NCBI GenBank assembly: GCA_004558805.1
Contig: SFDE01000006.1
Coordinates: 1 to 64,000 of the forward strand
From: Faecalibacterium prausnitzii
GTDB lineage: Bacteria > Bacillota > Clostridia > Oscillospirales > Ruminococcaceae
Direction: 5' to 3'
DNA: 64,000 nt
Part shown: positions 1 through 6,667 of the stretch, piece by piece
How positions within the stretch are numbered: the first letter of the stretch is position 1
Layout: each line of letters begins with the position of its first letter
Notes under the pieces: generated by a model
What the model was told of the DNA's origin: nothing
What the model saw: the letters and a program-made list of their open reading frames with translations, nothing else
Databases searched by the model: none
Translations under genes and position numbers: made by a program

Positions 1-4
1 ATAT

Positions 5-80
5 GCACCTCTAGCTCAGTTGGTAGAGCAACTGACTCTTAATCAGTGGGCCCAGGGTTCGAGTCCCTGGAGGTGCACCA
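5..80 (+). tRNA. tRNA-Lys(CTT), CCA encoded
   Basis: The acceptor arms GCACCTC and GAGGTGC pair, the D-arm (AGCTCAGTTGGTAGAGC) and T-arm (GGTTCGAGTCC) are canonical, and the anticodon loop CTCTTAA carries anticodon CTT, which reads AAG (Lys). The terminal CCA is genomically encoded. The integrase remnant of E1 lies directly downstream, so the 3' end of this tRNA is the likely attachment site of E1. Confidence 0.97.
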
Positions 81-87
81 GATATTG

Positions 88-121
88 AACGTCAAATCGA
101 AAGATTTGGCGTTCTTTCTTT
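88..121 (+). terminator. tRNA terminator
   Basis: An 11-bp stem (AACGTCAAATC / GATTTGGCGTT, one G-U pair) closes on a GAAA loop and is followed by a T-rich tail. It lies 8 nt after the tRNA. Confidence 0.8.
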
Positions 122-135
122 ATGTAGGAAAGCGG

Positions 136-204
136 CTGCACACTTTCTGCACACCGTTTGCACATTTGCCCGAATCAGGGACTTTTCTGCGCAAGGTTTG
201 CACA
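136..204 (+). repeat. Arm-type integrase sites of E1 (TGCACA repeats)
   Basis: TGCACA recurs as CTGCACA at 136 and 147 and TTGCACA at 158 and 198. The first three are exactly 11 bp (one helical turn) apart. Short direct repeats between a tRNA attachment site and the integrase gene are typical arm-type binding sites of tyrosine recombinases. Assignment to the E1 integrase rests on position only. Confidence 0.6.
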
Positions 205-604
205 GCCTGCTTTCCTTTGCATAAAAAGAAGAAATTTTAGGCGAACAAGGCTCTCGTCAACTCTCTGCGTTCGTCTGCGTCCATCAGCCGGATGGCTTCA
301 AGGATCTCCCTGCCGGAGATTTTTGCTGCCGCCGGCTTTTCGTTTTGATGAGGCTGAGGTGCTGCCGGGGTCAGGTCTTGGGAATAGAAGTTCGCTTCGA
401 TCTTTTCGGTCAGCTCCAACCGGGGCTTGTCCTGCGTGTGGGCATAGGTGTCCATCAGGACAGATGCCGTTGCATGACCTGTGTTGCCCTGCACCGACTT
501 GAAATCACCATCCGACTGCAAGAGCTGGTAGGTGGCACTGGAATGCCGTAGACCGTGGAACACGATCTGCTCAAACTCCGGGTGCTCAGCTCTCCACAGG
601 CGAT

Positions 605-690
605 GCCGAGGTCTGCTTGAGCAGACCGCTCTATATTCGTGCGTAAGCACGCACATCTGGGCTGGCTGATTACGAGAGTAATCAGCATTG
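605..690 (-). repeat. Triple-hairpin insert inside integrase gene
   Basis: Three consecutive hairpins: GGTCTGC-TTGA-GCAGACC (611-628), GTGCGT-AAGC-ACGCAC (640-655) and GCTGATTAC-GAGA-GTAATCAGC (665-686). Together they encode about 28 residues that break the integrase alignment just before RLWRAEHPEF. The reading frame is preserved. This resembles in-frame palindromic elements such as those known in Rickettsia, but the sequence is unrelated as far as I can tell. Confidence 0.65.
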
Positions 691-1678
691 CACTTTGTCA
701 GCAGCTCCGGTGCGATAGGCAAGCCGTCCGGGAGCCGGAACAGTTGCCCGCAGTTGTTGTACTTCTCTGGGGCGCTCTGCTCGTCCTGCTTCAGCTTTTC
801 CAGCCATGCCAGCAGTTCTTCCTTTAAGGGCTTGGTCTTGGGCTTTTTCAAGATGAGAGAGGACTTGCTGCCCTCACGCCTGTCCGGGAAGGTGTGGTAG
901 AGACCTGCTTGGGGTCGAGCTTTTCCAGAGCGTCATTATTGGCTCGCTGCATGGTCTTGCTGACTGAGATGGTGCCACGCCCATCGGCAGCATCGAAATC
1001 CAGATCACTCGGCTGTAAGCCGAGAATTTCGCCCTCACGGAGCGAAAGGATCAGGCTCATGTGCACCGCCAGATGGAGTGCCGGGCTTTCGATGGTATTT
1101 AACGCCGCCAGCATGGTTTTCTCGTCCCAGATGGTACGTTCTTCGATGTTGATCTTGGGGGCATCACGGGGCAGGGGAATCTTGTGGATCAAGTCCCATT
1201 CCACCGCATAGGAAAAGGCGGTTTTCAGCAGGGTGTGGACTTCGTGGATAGAAGTGCTAGACAGCAGCCGCTTCTTCTGCTTTTCAGAAAGTTTCTGCTT
1301 GATACCCTTCACATACTGCCCGCAGGGGGTCTTGGCAAGGGTAGCATAGAACTTCTCAATATCGTAGGTGCGCAGTTCCTGCACCTTCCGTTTCCCGATA
1401 TACGGCACGATGAGGTTCTGCACCATCGCCACAGATTGGGTGTAGGTCTTGGGAGACCACTTGTGCTTGGTGGACTGGATCGGGATCCATTTGTACAACA
1501 TCTCCTCCACCGTCATGGTGTCGGAGACAAGGAATGTGCCGTTCAGCAGTTCTTTCTCAACCGTGATCTTTCGCTCCTGCGCCTCCTTTTTGGTCTTGAA
1601 ACTTTTCCATCCCTCGCAGGGCTTGCCGGAATGGTCTTTGTACTTGTAACGGACGGAGTAGGAATCTCTGCGCTTCAT

Positions 1679-1746
1679 ACTTCGTATGCCTAGCAGTGTG
1701 CGCTGCGCACAAATATATTTTTGCCTGCCTTGGCAGGCATCGGCAT
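1679..1746 (-). repeat. Double-hairpin insert at integrase start
   Basis: Hairpins GTGCGC/GCGCAC (about 1697-1709) and TGCCTGCC-TT-GGCAGGCA (about 1722-1739) are joined by an AT linker containing ATATAT. The insert separates GGGAGG + ATG GCA TCT ATT ATG from the rest of the integrase. It shares the hairpin - TATAT linker - hairpin plan with the insert at 605-690. Confidence 0.6.
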
Positions 1747-1770
1747 AATAGATGCCATAGATTACCTCCC

Positions 1771-2085
1771 TCAGACCGCCGCAAACCAGCTGTCGAAACT
1801 CTGCTTGTTCACCCGGATGCTGGTGCCGATGCGCAGCACCCGAAAATCCTTCGTGGTGTTGCACAGGTTGTACGCAGCGCGAGGAGAAATCGCCAAAAGC
1901 TGGGCGATTTCCTCCACCCGGTAAACAAGAGGTTCGTGCTTGACTGCTTTGGTCTGGTCAGAAGATTCTGTGGCAGGGGATTTGGACACTTTCATTGTAA
2001 CCGGGTTCGAGTCCATTTGCAAGGACTTATTCGTATAATCTTTAGACTTCACATCTTCGGTCATGTCAGGCCGATTCATATTCAT
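1771..2085 (-). CDS. Excisionase-like helix-turn-helix protein of E1
   Basis: 104 residues. The C-terminal half (VYRVEEIAQLLAISPRAAYNLC ... IRVNKQSFDSWF) is a MerR/excisionase-type winged helix that would bind the element ends and bias the integrase toward excision. The first 50 residues are polar and low in complexity. The ATG at 2085 follows GGAGG by 7 nt. The sequence upstream of the start codon is nearly identical to that upstream of the E2 excisionase, but the coding sequences are unrelated, so the Int-Xis module was exchanged at or near the start codon. It lies between the iterons and the integrase and is presumably co-transcribed with it. The assignment as excisionase rests on size, fold and position. 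Confidence 0.75.
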   Translation of the reverse strand: MNMNRPDMTEDVKSKDYTNKSLQMDSNPVTMKVSKSPATESSDQTKAVKHEPLVYRVEEIAQLLAISPRAAYNLCNTTKDFRVLRIGTSIRVNKQSFDSWFAAV

Positions 2086-2099
2086 AGGCAGACCTCCAA

Positions 2100-2292
2100 T
2101 TCCTTGTAACCGAACGCCTGTAACCGGGCAGGAAAACTCTCTTTTTTCTGCATACAGGGCATTCGGTGGGCTTTATACTTTTTCTTCTCTTTTTAAGGTT
2201 ACATGGTTACAGAAAGAGGAAAACGCAGCAGTCATACGGCTTTTCCGCCGTAACTGAGGTGTAACCGAATCTGTAACCAGACGTGTAACCGC
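2100..2292. repeat. TGTAACC iteron region (E1)
   Basis: TGTAACC occurs at 2105, 2119, 2260, 2272 and 2284, the last three with an exact 12-bp period. Inverted GGTTACA occurs at 2197 and 2205, and GTAACT at 2250. The region lies between the end of the replication ATPase and the excisionase start, and is repeated in E2 (8253-8440). Regular 12-bp spacing fits binding of an element-encoded replication or excision protein. An origin is the most likely role, but this is inference. Confidence 0.55.
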
Positions 2293-2298
2293 TGTTCA

Positions 2299-3118
2299 TC
2301 AGAAGGGAAAGCCCAGCTGCTGGGCTTCCGCATCCGTTATTTCGGAGAAATCTTCAGCCCCGGTTTCGGGGCTGGTTATGCGCTCCCAGCCTTTCTGAAC
2401 ACCGTACTTCGGGTAACGCTTGGCGGTCTTGTGCGCCTGCCAGCCTTGGATATCGCCGCGCGAAATACCGGTGTTCATGATCTCGCAGATAGCACGAGTC
2501 TCCCACTCTGCCGGGATATTGGTGTTGCCCAGTGCTTCCGCATAGAGCTGCTTGGAACACACCCGTTCACCCGTGTAGTCCTCCAAAAAGGCATAGATCA
2601 TGCCTGCCTGCGCGTCCTCCTGCATGAAGTCCTGCTGGTGGGCGTGCAGCGTTTCCTGCATGGCGAGGCTGAACGCCAGCTTATAATTACCGCTGTTGTA
2701 GATGGTCATGGCTTCTGCCCAAAGCTGGTCGATATAGGCACGGGAATCTCCCTCGTTATCCAGAATGTGCGCCTCAGCCAGTTCCGCATCCAGCGGGATG
2801 GGGATAAAGCGGCGGTTGCCCGTGCGGTCACGGGGCAAAAAATCCTGCCGGTTGGTCGTGCCAGCAAAAACACACTGGCGCAGACGGTCGGCAGGATGTG
2901 TTTCGTAGGGGACTTTATAGGTCTCCTTCTGCTTGCTGAGAAAGCTCTTGGTTTCCTCGATGCTTTTGGCATTGGCGGTGGCGATTATCTCCGACATTTC
3001 GATGATCCAGTGACCTTGCAGCTTTCGGTACACGTTGTCATCGTCCAGCCTCCGCAAATCGTCTGAGAACCACTCGTCCTTGACCGCCAACAGCCGGAAG
3101 AAGGTGGACTTCCCCGGT
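2299..3118 (-). pseudogene. VapE-like P-loop ATPase (replication), 5'-truncated
   Basis: About 273 residues starting at the Walker A lysine (GKSTFFRLL) and matching the C-terminal part of the intact E2 protein (8448-9800) with about 14 differences. The GGQGA half of the Walker A loop and the roughly 180 residues before it are gone. The coding sequence is instead joined at about 3115-3125 to sequence that in E2 lies upstream of the relaxase. One deletion therefore removed the 5' half of this gene and the whole relaxase gene. An open frame continues to an ATG at 3147 but adds only unrelated residues. Loss of the P-loop makes ATPase function impossible. Confidence 0.9.
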
Positions 3119-3137
3119 CTCGCCTGTCGACTCGGTC

Positions 3138-3479
3138 GGTGCTTCAAAATGCTTGCAGCATTTTGAGGTCGCCACTGGCGACCCGCACCTCTGCACTCTT
3201 GCTCCGGGCAAGCTGCCTTTCAGGACAGCTCGTCCGGCTTTTTCAGTTGACCAAAATGACCAACTGATTCTGTTACGGGTAAAATCAAGTGCCGGGTGGC
3301 GGCACTTGATTTTCAATAGACCTTGAAGCGTTACGGAAAAACGATGTGCTCATTTTGACCACTTGGTTTTCCGTAACAGGTCGATGAATTTCTGTTCCCC
3401 CATTTGTGAGGGACTGAGTTTTATTTGGCAGATGCGTTACGCTTAACCAAGTGCTCATTTTGAGCACTTGCAGCATCTG
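3138..3479. repeat. Hairpin array of E1, part 1
   Basis: Hairpins in order: TCAAAATGCT/AGCATTTTGA (3144-3166); GGTCGCC/GGCGACC (3167-3183), both enclosed by GGTGC (3138) and GCACC (3185) as a three-way junction; CTTGC/GCAAG (3198-3212); AGCTG/CAGCT (3211-3230); TCAGTTG/CAACTGA around CCAAAATGA (3243-3267); AAAATCAAGTGCCG/CGGCACTTGATTTT (3281-3313); GTTACGGAAAA/TTTTCCGTAAC (3330-3377) enclosing CTCATTTTGA; AAGTGCTCA/TGAGCACTT (3449-3469) inside CAGATGC/GCATCTG (3429-3479). GTTAC-type motifs separate several units. The stretch 3185-3313 is homologous to 11190-11318 in E2. Confidence 0.85.
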
Positions 3480-3728
3480 TAACACGTTTTCGATAGACTT
3501 TTTGCCGACAGGCATTGCTGCAATAGCGGGCATCTGCACGTTTGGGTGTGAATTTTTCACCGCAGCACTGGCATACTAAATCCTGACGGCGTATTTGGCG
3601 GTATTCCCGCTGCCGCCGCAGATAAGTTTGCGGACGGCGTATCCTCCGGCGGTAAAACCCGTTTCCTCATACGATTCTTTCAAATAATCCTGATTGTTCT
3701 GCTCCCATTTTTCGTTTGTCATATACAT
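3421..3728 (-). pseudogene. Zinc-ribbon protein of E1, frameshifted
   Basis: Homologue of the E2 gene at 11701-12045. It starts at 3728 (MYMTNEKWEQNNQDYLKES) 8 nt after AGGAGGG and shows a -1 frame change around 3650. Beyond the shift it reads an Arg-rich linker, then CQCCGEKF and ARYCSNACRQK, the C-terminal Cys4 cluster. The two Cys pairs that precede the linker in E2 are absent. The last codons overlap a hairpin (AAGTGCTCA/TGAGCACTT). Probably not functional unless programmed frameshifting occurs at the GGGTTTTA tract. Confidence 0.7.
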
Positions 3729-3752
3729 GGAGATGACCCTCCTTTCACTGGC

Positions 3753-3801
3753 GTTACAGAAAAACAATGTGGTCAATTTGACCACATTGTTTTCTGGTAA
3801 C
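3753..3801. repeat. Hairpin array of E1, part 2
   Basis: A 16-bp perfect stem (arms 3761-3776 and 3778-3793, AAAACAATGTGGTCAA and its complement) is flanked by GTTACAG and CTGGTAAC, which extend the pairing with one bulge. It lies in the 5' leader of the zinc-ribbon gene. Confidence 0.8.
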
Positions 3802-3815
3802 TGAGGAATCAACGT

Positions 3816-3925
3816 TTAGCCGTTCTCCCCACATGGTTTTCCTGCCCCCTCTCGGCGGCGTTTCCCGGCTCTCCTTTGCGGGATCATCGCCGTGTATCCC
3901 ATGCAGACGGTCATGCTGTTTTCAA
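3816..3925 (-). other. Conserved ~110-bp block of E1 (possible structured leader RNA or short ORF)
   Basis: Nearly identical to 12573-12683 in E2 and placed at the same position between the promoter and the zinc-ribbon gene. It can be read as a 32-residue peptide from 3914 (MTVCMGYTAMIPQRRAGKRR...), but most differences between the two copies change the amino acid, only a weak ribosome site precedes it, and the C-termini differ. Internal complementarity (CGGCG/CGCCG, and CATGG/CCATG at longer range) favours a structured nucleic acid. Confidence 0.45.
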
Positions 3926-4025
3926 GGTCCAACGGGCAAAACGGCAACAAAAAAAGCCGCCACAAAACAGACCAGCCCTGCCTTCGCTTTTTCTGGAAGG
4001 TCATGCTAGTCGGTTATGTAACGGC

Positions 4026-4126
4026 TGAAAGCCAAGATGTTCAGCCCCGTAGGGTCTGAACAAATATGTAAAATATGTTATATTCAGTTGTTGGGATAGA
4101 TTACCACAAAAATCGAGCTGTGTCAA
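4026..4126 (-). promoter_or_regulatory. E1 operon promoter and leader hairpin
   Basis: On the minus strand TTGACA (4121-4126) is followed after 17 nt by TAATCT (4098-4103). About 40 nt downstream a stem GTTCAG-CCC/GGG-CTGAAC (about 4038-4060) could act as a pause or attenuator. The same arrangement occurs in E2, so this promoter drives the element backbone genes leftward. Confidence 0.7.
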
Positions 4127-4267
4127 CAAAAAGTTTTGAAAGCGCGTTGTTTTCGGCAGCTTGCAAGAAAAAGCAAGGGAAACTTTGGCAAAAAGAGAGA
4201 GGGCTGGACGCTGCCAGCCCTCTTGACAAGAATTCGTAGTACGCAGGTTCACCTATGGGTTCGCATC

Positions 4268-5701
4268 TTAGACCATGTGCTCATAAATAGTGGCAACACA
4301 GTCTTCCTTTTGGTCGTCGGACAATTCTGAACCAGTTTCCTTCCAGTTCTCAATAAATTCCACCAGCAAGTCACTCTTTACAATGGGAATCGGACAATGT
4401 TCTTCCCCTTCAATAACAGCCTTGTCATTCGCAATGCAAAGAATGCTGATAATATGGCACTCCCTTGGCAGGAAGGAAGCAAGAAGTTTTTCATGTTGAC
4501 GCACCTGCTGGAGTGGGTTCTTCATGCCCTCTTCCCCACCATCTTTCTTCCGAATCCAGTTACCCGACTTATCTACCACAAGTTTTCCTGCGAAATTTTT
4601 GGTTTCGATACTGAAAACACCTTTGCTGGAAACGATCAAATGGTCGTACTCCTGCTTTTCATCAATAAAAGTGGGGTTAGAAATCAGAATACAGGGATTT
4701 CCCGCTTTATCTTTGGAACGCTTTTCAATCTTCACATAAGATGTATCCAACCATTTCAGAGCATAATCGACCTTTTTCTCGCCTTTATCGCCGCTCTCTT
4801 TTGCTTGAGAATAGATTTCAGCGGAACGTGCAGCATATGCGTCCTGTGGAGAGTCTGCATCGTAATAGAAAACCATTGCCTCATCGAGCAAGTCTTGCGG
4901 AATATACTTGTTTTTGGTTTTATTGCGGTTAATTTGGTTCATTCGATCAGAAATCAGGACACTTCCTAATCGGTAAATATCAGCGTATTGCTTAAAGAGC
5001 GAATCTTTTCTATCCAAATTGGATTGAGCAACGAGTTCAGAAAAATAGTTTTCCTGCGCCTTGTATTCCTTGAATAATTCCAATAGTTCCATAAAGCCAA
5101 GCCGATTGATACTACTGCGCAAATTTTCCTTTAGGATGGAAACAGGGCCATATCGGCGAAGCAAAGCATTTGCGAGTTGTTGCCGTTTCGCTTGTTGGGC
5201 TTTTTCATCTGCCAAAGCTTTCTTTCGTCTTGTTTCATCTATGTTATCTGGAAGCATACTCTCCAAAAATTCGTACATAGCGTCAACATTATCGATTTTT
5301 AGAGGTTCATAGTTATCATCTCTATCATGATACCCACTTTTGAAAAGGCCATACCATTCTCTGCAACGGCTTAAACCAAATTTTCTTATAGCGGCTCGTA
5401 ACAATTGCTCTCTTAAATTTCTATCGCCCCAGAATGTTCTCTTATCATAATTCTGCATGAAGTCCTTAACAACTTCGGGTTGATTTATAATAAGTTTTAA
5501 CAGATTTTCATATTGCAGAGAATCATCATACAGGAAAAAGTAATCACATGAGACGTGGGATTCTCTATCCTCAACACAGATAAAGCACAAATTTATCTTG
5601 TCAACAACTACATACATCTTTTTGACAAAGTCCAGCTTTTGAATTAGAAGCTGTCTTCCATCTTCAAACTGCAAAGATTTTGCATAGATGTCTAAATTCA
5701 T
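4268..5701 (-). CDS. NERD-domain nuclease-related protein
   Basis: 477 residues. The C-terminal third carries a nuclease-related NERD domain: GEKKVDYALKWLD, then EYDHLIVSSKGVFSIETKNFAG with the D and E-x-K residues of the PD-(D/E)xK-like core, then NPLQQVRQHEKLL. The N-terminal 300 residues are not recognised; they are charged and helical with an Ala/Lys/Gln-rich segment around 165-180. Composition is clearly more AT-rich than the flanking genes, which suggests transfer. NERD proteins are found in plasmids and genomic islands, and some take part in anti-phage or anti-plasmid defence, so this is a cargo or defence candidate. It starts at 5701 after a GGAGG. It ends 140 bp from the E1 promoter and is read in the same direction. 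Confidence 0.85.
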   Translation of the reverse strand: MNLDIYAKSLQFEDGRQLLIQKLDFVKKMYVVVDKINLCFICVEDRESHVSCDYFFLYDDSLQYENLLKLIINQPEVVKDFMQNYDKRTFWGDRNLREQLLRAAIRKFGLSRCREWYGLFKSGYHDRDDNYEPLKIDNVDAMYEFLESMLPDNIDETRRKKALADEKAQQAKRQQLANALLRRYGPVSILKENLRSSINRLGFMELLELFKEYKAQENYFSELVAQSNLDRKDSLFKQYADIYRLGSVLISDRMNQINRNKTKNKYIPQDLLDEAMVFYYDADSPQDAYAARSAEIYSQAKESGDKGEKKVDYALKWLDTSYVKIEKRSKDKAGNPCILISNPTFIDEKQEYDHLIVSSKGVFSIETKNFAGKLVVDKSGNWIRKKDGGEEGMKNPLQQVRQHEKLLASFLPRECHIISILCIANDKAVIEGEEHCPIPIVKSDLLVEFIENWKETGSELSDDQKEDCVATIYEHMV

Positions 5702-5969
5702 TTTGAAACCTCCATTTTATAAATATATCAGCGACTTTATTAGAACTATTATACCACGAAGTACTAACAGCACAATATCTTTGATGCGGCATCTTAATTA
5801 CAAAAGCAGACTTTATTCTCATGCAATATGCCCAAATCGCTAACCGACTGTTAAGCTACTGTGTTGAACAATCTGAATTTCATGCTGTCTACAAATCTTG
5901 AATTTTCACTTTACAATTTTGAAATAGCATGATATTCTGTAATTATCTTAAGGAAAGGAGGTACTTTAA
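5702..5969. promoter_or_regulatory. AT-rich divergent intergenic region
   Basis: Separates the NERD gene (leftward) from the small gene at 5970 (rightward). For the rightward gene TTTACA (5910-5915), 17 nt, TATTCT (5933-5938) is a reasonable promoter. A minus-strand TATAAT lies at 5748-5753 with a poor -35. I see no coding potential here. Confidence 0.5.
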
Positions 5970-6188
5970 ATGGCCATAAGCAAGAATATGCAGTGGCATT
6001 CTGTTCGTTTTCAGTTCAAAAACGAAAGTATTGCCGAGGAAGTTTATGCGACGTACAATATGCGTATTCACATGTTGTGCAATTGGGCTGTTGAATTCTC
6101 ACACAAAGGAAATTCTATATACCTTAAAAGCATGAACTTGCATGAGCTCGAACGCGCTAGTTGCTGGCTCAAAAGTTGCTTAATCTAA
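5970..6188 (+). CDS. Small protein of unknown function
   Basis: 72 residues (MAISKNMQWHSVRFQFKNES...). The ATG follows a strong AAGGAGG by 9 nt and a promoter lies upstream. A strong terminator (6244-6287) closes the unit, so this looks like a real monocistronic gene. I do not recognise the family. The protein has no membrane segment, is moderately basic, and contains four cysteines and several Trp/His. It sits between the NERD gene and the left end of E2, in accessory AT-rich DNA. Confidence 0.55.
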   Translation: MAISKNMQWHSVRFQFKNESIAEEVYATYNMRIHMLCNWAVEFSHKGNSIYLKSMNLHELERASCWLKSCLI

Positions 6189-6243
6189 AAAGTATAATAA
6201 AGTAGTCTCCGATTATTTGTCAATGGAGATGAATTAAAATATA

Positions 6244-6287
6244 AAAAAGGCAGGTACACCATGTTTCCACAGTGTACCTGCCTTTTT
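6244..6287 (+). terminator. Strong bidirectional terminator
   Basis: A 16-bp perfect stem (AAAAAGGCAGGTACAC and its complement) with a 12-nt loop, ending in T5 on both strands. Confidence 0.9.
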
Positions 6288-6302
6288 CATCTTTACGGGT
6301 TC

Positions 6303-6406
6303 GGTGTACCTACTACACCAATCCACCTATTCACTTGTTACACCACACCGTTTTGTAAGGCTCCTTTTCGGGAAAACGTCCCAAAATTGGTGTAGTTGTG
6401 GTGTAG
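6303..6406. repeat. GGTGTAG / CTACACC repeats
   Basis: GGTGTA-N5-TACACC (6303-6319) is followed by TTACACC near 6338 and by GGTGTAG at 6389 and 6400, 11 bp apart. The pattern resembles recombinase arm-type sites, but matches neither the TGCACA set of E1 nor the TGGCGTA set of E2. It may be left by a third element or be the degraded right end of E1. The rest of 6189-6468 holds nothing else I can identify. Confidence 0.4.
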
Positions 6407-6468
6407 TACCGCAGATGTTGCTTGAAATCCGTTCAAAATTTCATCGTATCTGCGTTTTAATTTTGCAT

Positions 6469-6498
6469 TTTACTGCTCAATCGGCTTCATCGTGGGGA
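6469..6498. repeat. Left attachment repeat of E2 (copy of lysS 3' end)
   Basis: This 30-bp segment is identical and in the same orientation to 21081-21110, which encodes the last residues (PTMKPIEQ) and stop codon of lysS. There is no lysS gene here, so this is the displaced target copy created by site-specific integration. The similarity stops abruptly on both sides. Confidence 0.85.
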
Positions 6499-6614
6499 TG
6501 TCATCGACGAGCAGTTATAAGCCTTTATTTCTTGATACTACTCTACACCGCAAGGGTTGAATTTTGCCATTCCATTTACATCTCTACACAAGCCTTTATC
6601 CGAACTGTATCGTT

Positions 6615-6658
6615 TGGCGTATGAATTGGCGTAAATGGCGTATGGCGTATTTGGCGTA
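6615..6658. repeat. Arm-type repeats, left end of E2
   Basis: Five direct copies of TGGCGTA start at 6615, 6627, 6636, 6643 and 6652, just beyond the integrase stop codon. The same heptamer in the same orientation occurs three times near the right end. Probable arm-binding sites for the E2 integrase. Confidence 0.75.
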
Positions 6659-6667
6659 TGCTTTATT

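Larger units (their letters stand above)
237..1758 (-). pseudogene. Tyrosine recombinase (phage-type integrase), disrupted
   Basis: Site-specific recombinase of E1. The N-terminal part (848-1678) has the SAM-like core-binding region and the start of the catalytic domain (SLREGEILGLQ, first Arg). The C-terminal part (237-851) has HGLRHSSAT and the GH-x-Tyr end (NTGHATASVLMDTYAH). Three lesions are visible. (1) A 68-nt palindromic insert separates the ribosome site and ATG at 1758 from the ATG at 1678 and introduces an in-frame stop. (2) A frameshift lies near 898-905: the upper frame runs off after DPKQV while the lower frame would continue YHTFPDRREGSK. (3) An in-frame hairpin cluster of roughly 84 bp (about 605-690) splits the catalytic domain before the HxxR motif. 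The gene is very probably inactive. Confidence 0.85.
81..4240. mobile_element. E1: decayed integrative mobilizable element at tRNA-Lys
   Basis: Contains, right to left on the minus strand, a promoter, a conserved block, a frameshifted zinc-ribbon gene, hairpin arrays, a 5'-truncated VapE-like ATPase, a GTAACC iteron region, an excisionase and a broken integrase. The same order, with a relaxase added, is intact in E2. The right boundary is not certain: no second copy of the tRNA 3' end was found, so the NERD gene at 4268-5701 and the small gene at 5970 may or may not be E1 cargo. Confidence 0.75.

Noticed and set aside
1998..2014. Second copy of the tRNA-Lys T-arm (GGGTTCGAGTCC) inside the E1 excisionase gene, as an att site
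   Set aside because: Only 12 bases match, it lies inside an open frame upstream of the integrase, and the acceptor stem is absent. Probably chance similarity to the T-arm consensus.
3285..3560. 91-residue open frame on the minus strand
   Set aside because: It overlaps the zinc-ribbon remnant in another frame and crosses several hairpins; no ribosome site.
4001..4252. Open frame similar to one at 12765-13025 (both contain LFAKV.LAFSC.LPK)
   Set aside because: Both run antisense to nothing but across the conserved promoter and leader DNA, lack ribosome sites, and their similarity is explained by the shared promoter region.
6296..6320. Right att site of E1 (GGGTTCG ... ACACCA resembles the tRNA 3' end)
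   Set aside because: Too short and interrupted; the acceptor stem sequence is missing.
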